In this document: positions 1 to 8,750 of the stretch, one piece after another | Layout of the letters: every line of letters starts with the position of its first letter | Position numbering within the stretch: the first letter of the stretch is position 1 | Assembly: GCA_944383405.1 (NCBI GenBank) | Contig: CALWPL010000008.1 | Coordinates: 1 to 49,019, forward strand | Length of the DNA: 49,019 nucleotides | Direction of reading: 5' to 3' | DNA from: an uncultured Clostridia bacterium | GTDB taxonomy: Bacteria > Bacillota > Clostridia > Christensenellales > UBA1242 | Notes under the pieces: model-generated | Told to the model about the DNA's origin: nothing | The model's database searches: none | Seen by the model: the letters and a program-made list of their open reading frames with translations, nothing else | Position numbers and translations under genes: made by a program

Positions 1-62
1 TTAAATATTTTTATAACTTAAAATTCTTTTATAAGTAAAATATGTATAAAAAACTAGTGCAA

Positions 63-98
63 AATTACAAGTTTAATTCCCTTTTAATTACAAGTTTA
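63..98. repeat. 13-bp direct repeat in AT-rich flank
   Basis: AATTACAAGTTTA occurs at 63-75 and again at 86-98, a 23-bp period. It lies downstream of the murF-like gene terminator in a gene-free flank (1-180). I see no gene in this flank and attach no function to the repeat; it may be chance in AT-rich sequence. Confidence 0.3.
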
Positions 99-175
99 TT
101 TTAACATTTTTCCCGTATGCTGGCAAGAAGATTTTATAAAATGTGAATAAATTTATAAGTTTTATTAAATATTTA

Positions 176-219
176 TCAAAAACAACTAACCTTTATTTGC
201 GATATAAAGGTTAGTTGTT
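176..219 (-). terminator. Rho-independent terminator of the rsfS-murF operon
   Basis: A 16-bp perfect stem (181-196 with 204-219) with a 7-nt loop is followed, on the minus strand, by a U-rich run from the A-tract at 176-180. It sits 17 bp beyond the stop of the murF-like gene and so closes the minus-strand operon. Confidence 0.85.
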
Positions 220-236
220 ACATAGAATATTAAATT

Positions 237-1865
237 TTAGATATAATTATCTGGAAGGTCATTTTCAAAGAGAATTGAATCGCCCGGCTTTAAAAAATCG
301 TTCATAAGAATTTTAGCACTATCAAGAGAGTCTGCCTGATAAACATTGTCATCTCCAAAATTTTCTTCGTCTAAACCATTTTTAATAGCATTAAAGTTAA
401 GTTTATTAACGATAACTACAATATCAGCGACCTTTGCTATTCTTTTTCCAAGATTTCTATTTTCTTCTTCTCCCTTTTTTCCAAGTTCAATAAGTCCTGG
501 CGTAATAACGACTTTTCTACCAGGCATTTTAGAGAGAACATTAAGAGCCACAACACTTCCGTCGACACTAGCATTATATGCATCATCAAGAATCAAATTA
601 TTATCTGTTCTAATTAATTCAAGTCTATGTGGAATAGGCTTTAAACTTTCAATACCTGCTATAATTTGATTATCTGTTAACCCAAGTTCTTTTGCCATTT
701 GAACACAAAGGACAATGTTTTCTACATTATGTTCTCCAATCAAACTAGTTTTTATTTTATATTCTTTATCATTAATTATTAAATTAAAAGTAGTACCATT
801 TTCATCATATAAAACATTTTTTGCAGTTATGCTGCTATTCTTTCCAACAATTTTCTTTTCAACAAAGGTACACCTATCATAAAGTTTTTTTGCTCCTTCA
901 TCATAGCCATTAAATATAGCAAGCCCATTATCTCTTGGCAAACTTTCAATTAATTCAAATTTTGTTTTTAAAATATTTTCCTGAGTTTTAAAATATTGTA
1001 AATGCTGCGAACCTACACCTGTTATTACGCCGTATTTTGGATTTATTAGATTACAAAGTTTTTTAATATCTCCAACATTTCTAGCCCCCATTTCTGCAAT
1101 AAGAATTTCGTCGTCAAGGTTTAGATAATTGTTTACAACCTTAGAAAGACCTGGTAAAGTGTTAAAACTATGCGGGCTCATACACACTTTATATTTTTGA
1201 GACAAAATAGTATTTAAAATGTACTTTGTACTCGTTTTACCAAAACTACCAGTTATTCCAATCTTAATAAGATTAGGGCATTTTTTTAATTTTCTTTTTG
1301 CTTTTGCAACATGAGAATTAATAACAATACTTTCAAGTGGTAAAAGAATAATATGAACAAACGGCACAATAAGCGGAATAAAAAGCGGAACAAGACATAG
1401 TGCCCCAAACTTAAGTAAACTTATATATTCAGTTGATATAGCAATAATGAAAAAAGAAAATAATGTAACAAAAATAAACATTGCAACATTTAGCCTTGTC
1501 ATTCTAGTAGTATATTTAAGAGGAATTTTTTTTGGAGCATGATACAAATTTACAATAAAGACAACCGTGAAGTAAAAATAAAAAATTAAGCCAATATAAG
1601 AATAAAGTGTTTCAGTGTGATAAGCATCAAACAACGCATTGGTTACAAGCACACAAAAAATACTAAGTAAACTCAACAAAGCCATTCTACTAACATAACT
1701 TGCCTTTGTGTCTTTTAACCATCTAAAATAACCTTTTATTCGATACCCCGATAGTTGTATAATCTGAAAAAACTTATAAGAAGCAAAACACATTAAAATT
1801 CCATTTGCAACTGATAACACTATCGCAATATACAAACCAATATTATCGCTAGAAAAAAACTCCAT
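237..1865 (-). CDS. Membrane-anchored MurF-like Mur ligase
   Basis: This is a Mur ligase family protein closest to MurF, which adds D-Ala-D-Ala to UDP-MurNAc-tripeptide. The ATP loop GITGSFGKTST is at residues 203-213, EMGAR at 258-262, the probable carbamylated lysine region TKFEL near 301-305, HRL at 413-415 and DDAYNAS at 427-433. Residues 1-180 form about five or six transmembrane segments, which ordinary soluble MurF (about 450 aa) lacks. The MurF signature YNANP is altered to YNASV. It is the last gene of the rsfS operon, 12 bp after the hydrolase gene. The fold is certain. The exact substrate is inferred: it could be the cell's MurF or a paralogue acting on a membrane-linked substrate. 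Confidence 0.8.
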   Translation of the reverse strand: MEFFSSDNIGLYIAIVLSVANGILMCFASYKFFQIIQLSGYRIKGYFRWLKDTKASYVSRMALLSLLSIFCVLVTNALFDAYHTETLYSYIGLIFYFYFTVVFIVNLYHAPKKIPLKYTTRMTRLNVAMFIFVTLFSFFIIAISTEYISLLKFGALCLVPLFIPLIVPFVHIILLPLESIVINSHVAKAKRKLKKCPNLIKIGITGSFGKTSTKYILNTILSQKYKVCMSPHSFNTLPGLSKVVNNYLNLDDEILIAEMGARNVGDIKKLCNLINPKYGVITGVGSQHLQYFKTQENILKTKFELIESLPRDNGLAIFNGYDEGAKKLYDRCTFVEKKIVGKNSSITAKNVLYDENGTTFNLIINDKEYKIKTSLIGEHNVENIVLCVQMAKELGLTDNQIIAGIESLKPIPHRLELIRTDNNLILDDAYNASVDGSVVALNVLSKMPGRKVVITPGLIELGKKGEEENRNLGKRIAKVADIVVIVNKLNFNAIKNGLDEENFGDDNVYQADSLDSAKILMNDFLKPGDSILFENDLPDNYI

Positions 1866-1877
1866 CTAAACTTCCTT

Positions 1878-2624
1878 TTAAGAAAAAAAAGTAAAAAGAA
1901 CTCTTAAAAATAATTCTGCTTCTTCAAGATAAGCAAAGTGCGAACCACCATTTATTTTAATAACTCCACAATCTTTTATATGCTTTTTAAAAAAATTTGT
2001 AAAGTAAAATGGCGTTTCTTTGTCATTATCCCCCCAAAAAAGTAGTACTGAGCATTTTATTTTTTTTATTAATTTTCTTTGGTCATAATTTACAATATTA
2101 GAAAATGTCTTTTTCATAACAGGACTTAACTCCCTATAATCTTTACTGCCTAACTTATTGAGCAAATCCCTATTTTTCAAACCCAATTTACATATAAATT
2201 TTAATATTTTATATTTAAAAACACTAAATCTAACCCTAAAACTTCTATTTTTTATGCCAGCACAACCAGTAAGAAGCATTTTATTGATTTTTATACTATG
2301 ATTTATAGCAAGTTCTATTGCCACCCTACCCCCAAATGAATGAGCCACAATAGAGCATTCTTTTAAGCCAAGATAGTCAAGTAATTTTTCTACCATGTTA
2401 GCGTATTTTTTTACTGTCCAAGGTGTTTTAATTTGGCTTGACTTCCCAAAAGGCGGAAAATCAACAACAATGCATTGCCTTTTCTTGCTTAACGCCTTTG
2501 CAAAATATTCAAAACTCTTTATTGAGCCTCCCCACCCATGCAAAAATAGTATAGGTTCTCCTATAAATCCACTTTGTACAAAAACATTATAGTTTAATTC
2601 AACCCCATCATAAACAAATATCAT
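1878..2624 (-). CDS. Alpha/beta hydrolase
   Basis: This 248-aa protein belongs to the alpha/beta hydrolase fold. The oxyanion-hole motif HGWGG is at residues 29-33 and the nucleophile elbow AHSFGG places the serine at 96. An acidic residue in the FWGDND segment (about 197-202) and a histidine in GGSHF (about 229) complete a plausible triad. There is no signal peptide, so it is probably cytosolic. It overlaps the end of rimI by 4 bp (ATGA), which indicates translational coupling. The substrate cannot be read from the sequence; esterase, lipase or peptidase activity are all possible. Confidence 0.85.
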   Translation of the reverse strand: MIFVYDGVELNYNVFVQSGFIGEPILFLHGWGGSIKSFEYFAKALSKKRQCIVVDFPPFGKSSQIKTPWTVKKYANMVEKLLDYLGLKECSIVAHSFGGRVAIELAINHSIKINKMLLTGCAGIKNRSFRVRFSVFKYKILKFICKLGLKNRDLLNKLGSKDYRELSPVMKKTFSNIVNYDQRKLIKKIKCSVLLFWGDNDKETPFYFTNFFKKHIKDCGVIKINGGSHFAYLEEAELFLRVLFTFFS

Positions 2625-3058
2625 AAATATAAAAACATGACAAATGCGTCATTATCTTTATAGTATTTTTTTCTAATATTTGTTACTACAAACCCTTTAC
2701 TTATATAAAATTTAATTGCATTTTTGTTTTTCTCATCTACTTCAAGAGAAAGTGATTTTTTATTTTTTTCTTTCGCAAATTGTTTTGCATATTCTATAAG
2801 AATACTTCCATAACCTTTTTGCTGAAATTTACCTTCTATTGCAATCCCAATAATATTTAAATCATCATCATATTCATATAACCCAATATAGCCAATAAGC
2901 ATATTATCTTGAATAATTGCAAAATAATATCTATTTTCTTGTTTAAACTCATCAAAAAAATTTTCCTTTGTCATTATGTCATTTAAAGGCATTTGGCTGA
3001 CATGAATTTTATACATTTCATCATAATGTCTACTTTCTGGTACTATAATTTTAAACAT
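2621..3058 (-). CDS. rimI: GNAT acetyltransferase, RimI-like
   Basis: This 145-aa protein is a GNAT-fold N-acetyltransferase. The acetyl-CoA loop is in the segment FQQKGYGSILIEYAK (Q/R-x-x-G-x-G/S type), followed by the conserved NKNAIKFYISKGF segment. RimI acetylates the N-terminal alanine of ribosomal protein S18 and in many bacteria is encoded beside tsaB and tsaE, as here; that context is the main reason for the name. It overlaps tsaB by 8 bp upstream and the hydrolase by 4 bp downstream. Another GNAT specificity is possible. Confidence 0.8.
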   Translation of the reverse strand: MFKIIVPESRHYDEMYKIHVSQMPLNDIMTKENFFDEFKQENRYYFAIIQDNMLIGYIGLYEYDDDLNIIGIAIEGKFQQKGYGSILIEYAKQFAKEKNKKSLSLEVDEKNKNAIKFYISKGFVVTNIRKKYYKDNDAFVMFLYL

Positions 3059-3680
3059 TATTTTCTCTCTTTAATAATTCTTCTTCTGCCTGACTTAAAG
3101 CCATATAAATAGGCTCTAAACCTTTATAATCAACATATCTATTTGCATTATTTATATATTCCACATAATCTTCATCGCTAATTTCAACAAGTTTCAGTTT
3201 TTTATTAAAAATATTAACACCATTAAACCCAAACATATTTTCGCAATTAATTTGTGCTATATCTTCATTTTTCATAACCTTAAATTCTTTAAAATCGTGA
3301 TTAAAATATCCAACATAACTTTTAGAAGAAGTGCACTTTACTATGACATAAAATTCTTTCTTATTATTTTTTCCTAAAACAAAACCAAGTAAATCTAAAA
3401 TATTAATAGGCACTATTTTTTTATTTTTTTCAACAAAACAAAAAGCCTTAACTGTCGTAACTGCAAGCCTTATACCTGTAAATGAACCAGGTCCAACAAC
3501 AACCCCATATAAATCAATATCTTTTAATTTTTTATTATATTTACATAATAAACTATCTATTTCAGGAAGTAAATGTTCTTGACATTTTGAATAACTATTT
3601 CCAATAAAACTTTTTATTTGGCTTTTATTAGAAAGAATTAATCTCATTTTATCACTACTAGTATCTATTATCAAATTCAT
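3051..3680 (-). CDS. tsaB: tRNA threonylcarbamoyladenosine protein TsaB
   Basis: This 209-aa protein has the N-terminal ASKHA-type strand NLIIDTSSD and the diagnostic segment VVGPGSFTGIRLAV near residues 62-75. TsaB is the non-catalytic partner of TsaD in making N6-threonylcarbamoyladenosine at position 37 of ANN-reading tRNAs, and TsaE is the ATPase that drives the cycle. The length is slightly below the usual 220-235 aa. The gene lies 14 bp after the tsaE fusion and overlaps rimI. tsaD and tsaC are not in this window. Confidence 0.92.
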   Translation of the reverse strand: MNLIIDTSSDKMRLILSNKSQIKSFIGNSYSKCQEHLLPEIDSLLCKYNKKLKDIDLYGVVVGPGSFTGIRLAVTTVKAFCFVEKNKKIVPINILDLLGFVLGKNNKKEFYVIVKCTSSKSYVGYFNHDFKEFKVMKNEDIAQINCENMFGFNGVNIFNKKLKLVEISDEDYVEYINNANRYVDYKGLEPIYMALSQAEEELLKRENNV

Positions 3681-3694
3681 AGTTTTTCCCTTTC

Positions 3695-5026
3695 TTAAAT
3701 TTCTTCAACAATAATATTTCTTGAATTTTTGCCTAACTTTACAATAGTAACTTTTTTATAATGCTCCGGCAAATAACTTTGAACTCTATCTGCCCATTCT
3801 ATAAACTTAATTGAACTATTATCACCTAAAATTTCTTCTAGTCCAATATTTTCTGCTTCCTGCTCGTCATTTAGCCTATACATATCAAAATGATAATAAT
3901 GCTGTCCATTTGGTGTTTTATATTCGTTTAAAATAGTAAATGTAGGGCTTGTAATCTTACCTTCTACTCCAAACTCTTGTAAAATATCTCTTGTAAAAAC
4001 ACTTTTCCCTGCTCCCAAATCTCCACTTAAAACTACAATATCCCCAGAATGTAATTGACTAGCAAATTTTTTTGCTATTTTTTTTGTCGCTTTTAGTGAA
4101 AGACTAATTTTTGATAAAACAACTCGTTTACTATCAACCTGATTTGAAAATACATAAAAATATTTTTCAAAAAACTTGAATAGCAATGGTAATACTACAA
4201 GAATTATTACATTTGCTAAAAAATATTTTACAAATGCAAAAATAACTACACCATGCAAAAGTTTATCATATAGAAAAAAATAAAGACAAAGAACAAGCAC
4301 TATAATACAAAGTTTAAAGGAAGAAAAAATTAAATTGTTTTTTATTTGATATTTAATAAACCTTTGTTCTATATACGAAAATAGTAAAAAAGAGATTATA
4401 AAACCTGAGTATTCAAAAACTCTAATATTCCCATCATTTTGAAACCACTGATTAATAAATATAAACATTATTCCTAGTGGAATAACAACACCAAACAAAT
4501 ACCACTTGTAATCTTTTTCACGAATTTTAATAAATTTAAAGACCAAATAAAAAATTATAAAGCCAAGTACAAAACCAACAAGCATATCAAGAAGGTAATT
4601 TTGAGCAAGATAAATTTTACTAAAAGCAACAAAAACACAAAACAAAAAGAATGAACTTAAAATTACCCATTTTGTTTTTTTTGTTTCTCTTGTTTTAAAA
4701 ATTGAATAAGTCGCAACACCAGAAACATTCATAGCAGTTAGGCTTGGCATACTTCCAAAACTAGACCCAAATCGCTGTGCTAAAATTGTACTATCAACCA
4801 TATATGGTCTTGGCCTAGCAACAATATTTTTAAGGACCACTCCACCTAATAAAAAAGATGCTGCATAAGATAGTCCTAATTTAAAAGAATCTTCCTTGCT
4901 AATAAGCAAAAAAACTATTGCAAATAAAATTACAAGCACTGGAAAACTACTCAAAAAATTAAAAACATCAGCAACAGCAGATAAAAAAGAATTTGCATTT
5001 TCTTGAAAAAATCTAACTAAACTCAT
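3695..5026 (-). CDS. tsaE: PAP2-like membrane domain fused to TsaE ATPase
   Basis: This 443-aa protein joins two modules in one uninterrupted frame. Residues 1-290 are a polytopic membrane region resembling PAP2 phosphatases: KX6RP is intact at 66-74, but the C2 motif reads PSLT (94-97) instead of PSGH, and the C3 motif reads SKIYLAQNYLLD (136-147) where R and H are replaced by K and N. Further membrane segments follow at about 175-290. Residues 305-443 are TsaE, with Walker A GDLGAGKS (335-342), SPTF (360-363) and a YHFDMYRL segment. TsaE normally stands alone at about 150 aa. I see no good internal ribosome-binding site before the TsaE part. The start overlaps the rsfS stop by 4 bp. Confidence 0.88.
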   Translation of the reverse strand: MSLVRFFQENANSFLSAVADVFNFLSSFPVLVILFAIVFLLISKEDSFKLGLSYAASFLLGGVVLKNIVARPRPYMVDSTILAQRFGSSFGSMPSLTAMNVSGVATYSIFKTRETKKTKWVILSSFFLFCVFVAFSKIYLAQNYLLDMLVGFVLGFIIFYLVFKFIKIREKDYKWYLFGVVIPLGIMFIFINQWFQNDGNIRVFEYSGFIISFLLFSYIEQRFIKYQIKNNLIFSSFKLCIIVLVLCLYFFLYDKLLHGVVIFAFVKYFLANVIILVVLPLLFKFFEKYFYVFSNQVDSKRVVLSKISLSLKATKKIAKKFASQLHSGDIVVLSGDLGAGKSVFTRDILQEFGVEGKITSPTFTILNEYKTPNGQHYYHFDMYRLNDEQEAENIGLEEILGDNSSIKFIEWADRVQSYLPEHYKKVTIVKLGKNSRNIIVEEI

Positions 5027-5472
5027 TTTTTATCTTCCTTTGTTTTTATTCTTTTAACAGTCTTTGTTTTATTAATTTGTTTTTGTTCTCTCTTTTTTCT
5101 ATTTTCAATATCACTGATTATTCTTTTTAGAGTGAAAACATTTCCACCTTCATTAAGTAGTTTTTGAAGCGAATAATGCTCCCTTTCATCCTTTGTAAAT
5201 ATATGCACAAAAAGATTATCCAAATCAAATACTACCCACGAACTTTGAGCATAACCTTCTCTAAAATAATCTCCAAACTCATCATTGTTTTCTTGAATTT
5301 TTTGCTCTATAAAGTCAGATAACTCTTTTACTTTTGGAATATCATCTCCTGTTGCAAGAATAAAGTATTCTGCAACATTTTTCATTTTTGTTGTATTGCA
5401 AACAACTATATCCTTTGCATCTTTTTCATTAAGCAACTTACAAATATCAATTACTTTATCTGGAAACTTCAT
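5023..5472 (-). CDS. rsfS: Ribosomal silencing factor RsfS
   Basis: This 149-aa protein matches the RsfS/DUF143 family, which binds ribosomal protein L14 and blocks subunit joining when nutrients are scarce. Family features seen are the KDIVVCNTTKM segment, the FILATGDDIPKVKELSDFI segment and WVVFDLDNLFVHIFT followed by R-E-H-Y-S-L. The last 25 residues are a lysine-rich tail, which makes it longer than the typical 110-120 aa. It is the first gene of the minus-strand operon; in many Firmicutes it follows nadD-yqeK, which are absent here. Confidence 0.93.
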   Translation of the reverse strand: MKFPDKVIDICKLLNEKDAKDIVVCNTTKMKNVAEYFILATGDDIPKVKELSDFIEQKIQENNDEFGDYFREGYAQSSWVVFDLDNLFVHIFTKDEREHYSLQKLLNEGGNVFTLKRIISDIENRKKREQKQINKTKTVKRIKTKEDKK

Positions 5473-5589
5473 AACCTTAAATCCTACTTTAAAATATGTT
5501 ATACTAATTAGTAAAAAAAAACAAGTAAAATAACATTAGATAAAAATAAAGATAGGTTTAATTTTTACAAATTAGTCAAAAATTCTTTT

Positions 5590-6408
5590 ATGAAAAAGTT
5601 TCTAAACCACTTAAAATCTTTAAATTTTGCAAATGTAATAGATTTTATTTTTTTTAATGTTTCATTATTTTTAATTTTTTTTGCATGGACAAAATTCATT
5701 TTTAAAAAAAATTTAATAGCCCTTATTTTAACTTTTTCAATAATAATTGCTATAAACATTTCTAAAAGTATAAAAAATTATGTAAAATCTAATAAAAAAA
5801 AGAACCAAGAATTAAAGAAAAAAGATATAGAAAATTGTATGCTATCACTTTTAGCACAAAGTGATAAAGAAAACTTAGATTTTTTCTCAAAAGTATTTAG
5901 TTTTAAAAAAATTAAATATAAAAAGAAAAATTTCCTTTTATTTGAAAATCATGAAGCCGTTTGTTTTGACTTTTCACAAAAACTCTTATCTTCTGAAACT
6001 TGCTTAAAACATATCCACTATGCAATTAAGCAAGGAATCAATAAGTTAGGAATTTTATGTTACAATATTTCACCACAAGATAAACTCTTTTTTGAAAATC
6101 TTAGTAATATTCAAATTAAAATATATCAAAAAACAGATATTTATGCTTGTTTTTTAAGTAGATATGGAATTTTCCCAAAAAAAATATTAGAGATAAAGTC
6201 TACTCAGAAACTAAAATTTAAGCAAATTATTAATATAAGCCTTGATAGAAAAAAATCAAAAGCATACTTTCTTAGTGGAGTACTTATATTTTTTTGCAGT
6301 TTAATTGTTAGATATAATATATATTATGTCATAATGAGTTCAATATTATTTTTTATGGCAATATTGTGTAGACGACAAAAAGAAGAAACTCAAGCGAATT
6401 TCTTCTAA
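5590..6408 (+). CDS. Unknown four-TM membrane protein
   Basis: This 272-aa protein is not recognised. It has two hydrophobic segments near residues 13-34 and 41-57, a lysine-rich soluble middle part (about 65-215), and two more hydrophobic segments near 227-262. The middle part has alternating beta and alpha character (FLLFENHEAVCFDFS, then a helix, then KLGILCYNI), which would suit a small alpha/beta domain; the E-x-D pattern is reminiscent of nuclease folds, but this is not enough to call one. It is divergent from rsfS. No clear Shine-Dalgarno site precedes the ATG. It is very AT-rich and K/N/F-rich. Confidence 0.65.
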   Translation: MKKFLNHLKSLNFANVIDFIFFNVSLFLIFFAWTKFIFKKNLIALILTFSIIIAINISKSIKNYVKSNKKKNQELKKKDIENCMLSLLAQSDKENLDFFSKVFSFKKIKYKKKNFLLFENHEAVCFDFSQKLLSSETCLKHIHYAIKQGINKLGILCYNISPQDKLFFENLSNIQIKIYQKTDIYACFLSRYGIFPKKILEIKSTQKLKFKQIINISLDRKKSKAYFLSGVLIFFCSLIVRYNIYYVIMSSILFFMAILCRRQKEETQANFF

Positions 6409-6455
6409 ATAAAATACTATTTTACATTAAAATAAAACAAATTGTTAAAATCTAT

Positions 6456-6743
6456 TTAAAGTACATGAGTCTTTTTTTCTTTATTATACTTATATAAAAT
6501 TATTTTTCTTCCAACAACGAGCACAATTTCTGCGCCAAGCCTTTTTTCAAGTTCTGTTGCAACTTGTCTAGTTGGTAGAGTATTATTTTGAAGGACCTGC
6601 ACTTTTATAACTTCTCTAGCCGCCAATGCGTCATTAATTCCTTTTAAACAACTTTCACTTAGTCCTTCTTTTCCAATATTTGCAATTGTGTCTTCATTTG
6701 CCATTATACTTTTTAAATAAGCCCTATCTTTTGATGAAATCAT
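6456..6743 (-). CDS. yhbY: YhbY-family CRM RNA-binding protein
   Basis: This 95-aa protein is a stand-alone CRM domain like E. coli YhbY, a factor associated with pre-50S ribosomal subunits. Typical features are the N-terminal helix YLKSIMANEDTIANIGKEGL, with GKEGL replacing the usual GKxGL, and the C-terminal strand VLVVGRKIILYK. It starts 10 bp after the obg stop with an AGGAG site, so the two are probably co-transcribed; both act in large-subunit maturation. Confidence 0.92.
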   Translation of the reverse strand: MISSKDRAYLKSIMANEDTIANIGKEGLSESCLKGINDALAAREVIKVQVLQNNTLPTRQVATELEKRLGAEIVLVVGRKIILYKYNKEKKTHVL

Positions 6744-6753
6744 ACTTTATCTC

Positions 6754-8019
6754 CTACTCAATGTACTCAAAATCAACTTTCCCTATTCTAATTGTATCTC
6801 CATCTTTTACGCCTTTTTTCTTTAAGATGTCAACAATACCATCATTTTTTAGCCTTTTCCAAAAATATGACAAAGACTCGTAATCATTAACGACAATTCC
6901 TCGAGAAATATTTTCTATAAAACCACCACTTACTTCATAAACATTGTTTGAAACTTTATTTACAATGATCTCTGTTTTATCTTTTTTGTCAAGTTCGTAC
7001 TCTTCTATTTCAAGTGGCTCTAATTTTGGTAATTTTTCAAGTTCTTGCCAAATTGTCTTTATAAGTTCTTCAATATTTTGTCTACAAATAGCCGAAACAC
7101 AAATAACCTTTTTATTTTTACCTATTCTATACTTAAACTCATCAATGCTTGCATAATCTCTAACTTTATCCATTTTATTTAAAACTACTATTTGAGGTCT
7201 TTTTGCAAGTTCCTTATTAAATTTTTTAAGTTCTTCATTAATTGTTAAATAATCATTGTAAGGGTCTCGTCCTTCTTCCCTTGAAATATCAATTACATGA
7301 ACAAGTAATCTTGTCCTTTCAATATGTCTTAAAAATTCATGACCTAAACCCTGACCTTCACTTGCACCTTCAATTAAACCCGGAATATCCGCAACAATAA
7401 AGTTGTGTTCATAATATTTTACAACACCAAGATTTGGAGAAAGCGTTGTAAAGTGATAGTTTGCAATTTTAGGTCTTGCATTAGAAACAACTGACAAAAG
7501 AGTGCTCTTACCCACATTAGGATAACCAATTAATCCTACATCAGCGATTGTTTTAAGTTCAAGCCTTACAGCATATTCCTTAGTACTTTCACCCATTTGT
7601 GAAAAATGTGGAGCCTGTCTTGTAGGCGACTTAAAAAAGCAATTCCCCTTTCCCCCTTCTCCACCGGCTAGGATAATAACATCTTTATTAAGATAAAACA
7701 TATCAGCAATTACTTTTCCTGTTTCATCGTCTTTAATAATAGTACCTTGCGGAACTTTAATTATCAAATCTTCTCCACTTTTTCCTATTTTATTATTACT
7801 TCCACCAGCCTGTCCATTTTGTGCTCTAAAATGAGCATGATATCTAAACGCAACAAGATTATTCAAATCCCTTGTTGCTCGAAATACAATATTCCCTCCA
7901 CGGCCACCATTGCCACCATCTGGACCTCCATTTGGAATTCCCTTTTCCCTTCTAAAAGAAATTGCACCTTTACCACCATTTCCTGCTTTAATATAAATTT
8001 TTACATTATCAACAAACAT
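6754..8019 (-). CDS. obg: GTPase Obg
   Basis: This 421-aa protein has the three Obg domains: the glycine-rich N-terminal Obg fold (about 1-158, starting MFVDNVKIYIKAGNGGKG), a GTPase domain with P-loop GYPNVGKS near 165, DIPGL and NKMD motifs, and the C-terminal OCT domain (about 345-421). Obg binds the 50S subunit and couples its assembly to growth and, in Bacillus, to stress and sporulation signalling. In Bacillus obg follows the rplU-prp-rpmA cluster; here it is about 9 kb away and paired with yhbY. Confidence 0.97.
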   Translation of the reverse strand: MFVDNVKIYIKAGNGGKGAISFRREKGIPNGGPDGGNGGRGGNIVFRATRDLNNLVAFRYHAHFRAQNGQAGGSNNKIGKSGEDLIIKVPQGTIIKDDETGKVIADMFYLNKDVIILAGGEGGKGNCFFKSPTRQAPHFSQMGESTKEYAVRLELKTIADVGLIGYPNVGKSTLLSVVSNARPKIANYHFTTLSPNLGVVKYYEHNFIVADIPGLIEGASEGQGLGHEFLRHIERTRLLVHVIDISREEGRDPYNDYLTINEELKKFNKELAKRPQIVVLNKMDKVRDYASIDEFKYRIGKNKKVICVSAICRQNIEELIKTIWQELEKLPKLEPLEIEEYELDKKDKTEIIVNKVSNNVYEVSGGFIENISRGIVVNDYESLSYFWKRLKNDGIVDILKKKGVKDGDTIRIGKVDFEYIE

Positions 8020-8071
8020 TTTTTCTTCCTCGTAAATTATTATAATACAAATTTTATAAAATCAAAACAAA

Positions 8072-8695
8072 TTATTTATTTTGTTTGTAAAAATTACAAA
8101 TTGACTTAAATTCGCAATCTTTACAATATGGGTTTCTTGATTTGCAAATGTATCTACCAAAAAGCACAAGCAAATGATGAAAATTTCCCCATTTTTCTTT
8201 ATCAACCTTATTTTGCAAAGCAAGTTCACATTCAAGAGGAGTTTTTGCATTTACAATCCCAAGCCTGTTTGATACTCTAAAAACATGTGTATCAACAGCA
8301 ATCGCTGGTTTTTTAAACCCAACAAACATAACAACATTTGCAGTTTTTCTACCAACGCCTGCAAGAGAAATTAAATCTTCATAATTTTCTGGGACTTGTC
8401 CATCAAACCTATTTATAAGGTCGCTTGCCATAGAAATTAAATTTTTTGCCTTATTTTTATAAAAACCACATGAATATATATCTTTTTCAAGACTTTCCTG
8501 TTTTGCCATCGCTAAACTACGAGCGTCTGGATATTTCTTAAATAAGTCCTTTGTGATTTGATTTACTCTCTTATCTGTGCATCTAGCAGACAAAATGACA
8601 GCAACAATCAATTCATAATTGTTTTTATGAACAAGTTCACATTCTGCCTGCCCGAAGCGTTTCATTAGTATCTCATAAATCTCATTTGCATCCAT
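8072..8695 (-). CDS. nth: Endonuclease III
   Basis: This 207-aa protein is a bifunctional DNA glycosylase/AP lyase for oxidised pyrimidines. The helix-hairpin-helix is LAGVGRKTANVV with catalytic lysine 117, the catalytic aspartate is in VDTHVFR (residue 135), and the C-terminal cluster Cys-X6-Cys-X2-Cys-X5-Cys binds [4Fe-4S]. The usual glutamine of the LSAQ motif is arginine here (LSAR, residues 35-38), a small departure at a residue near the lesion. It is a separate unit 52 bp before obg in the same direction. Confidence 0.97.
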   Translation of the reverse strand: MDANEIYEILMKRFGQAECELVHKNNYELIVAVILSARCTDKRVNQITKDLFKKYPDARSLAMAKQESLEKDIYSCGFYKNKAKNLISMASDLINRFDGQVPENYEDLISLAGVGRKTANVVMFVGFKKPAIAVDTHVFRVSNRLGIVNAKTPLECELALQNKVDKEKWGNFHHLLVLFGRYICKSRNPYCKDCEFKSICNFYKQNK

Positions 8696-8750
8696 ATTTT
8701 TAACCTTTTTATTATGTTAGCATAGAAAATTATAAAAATATACTATTTTT

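Noticed and set aside
346..669. + strand frame opposite the murF-like gene
   Set aside because: It is a mirror frame within a certain gene, with a Ser/Phe/Leu-rich product and no ribosome site. The same holds for similar frames opposite obg, ppdK, hisS, uvrA and the TauE/SafE pair.
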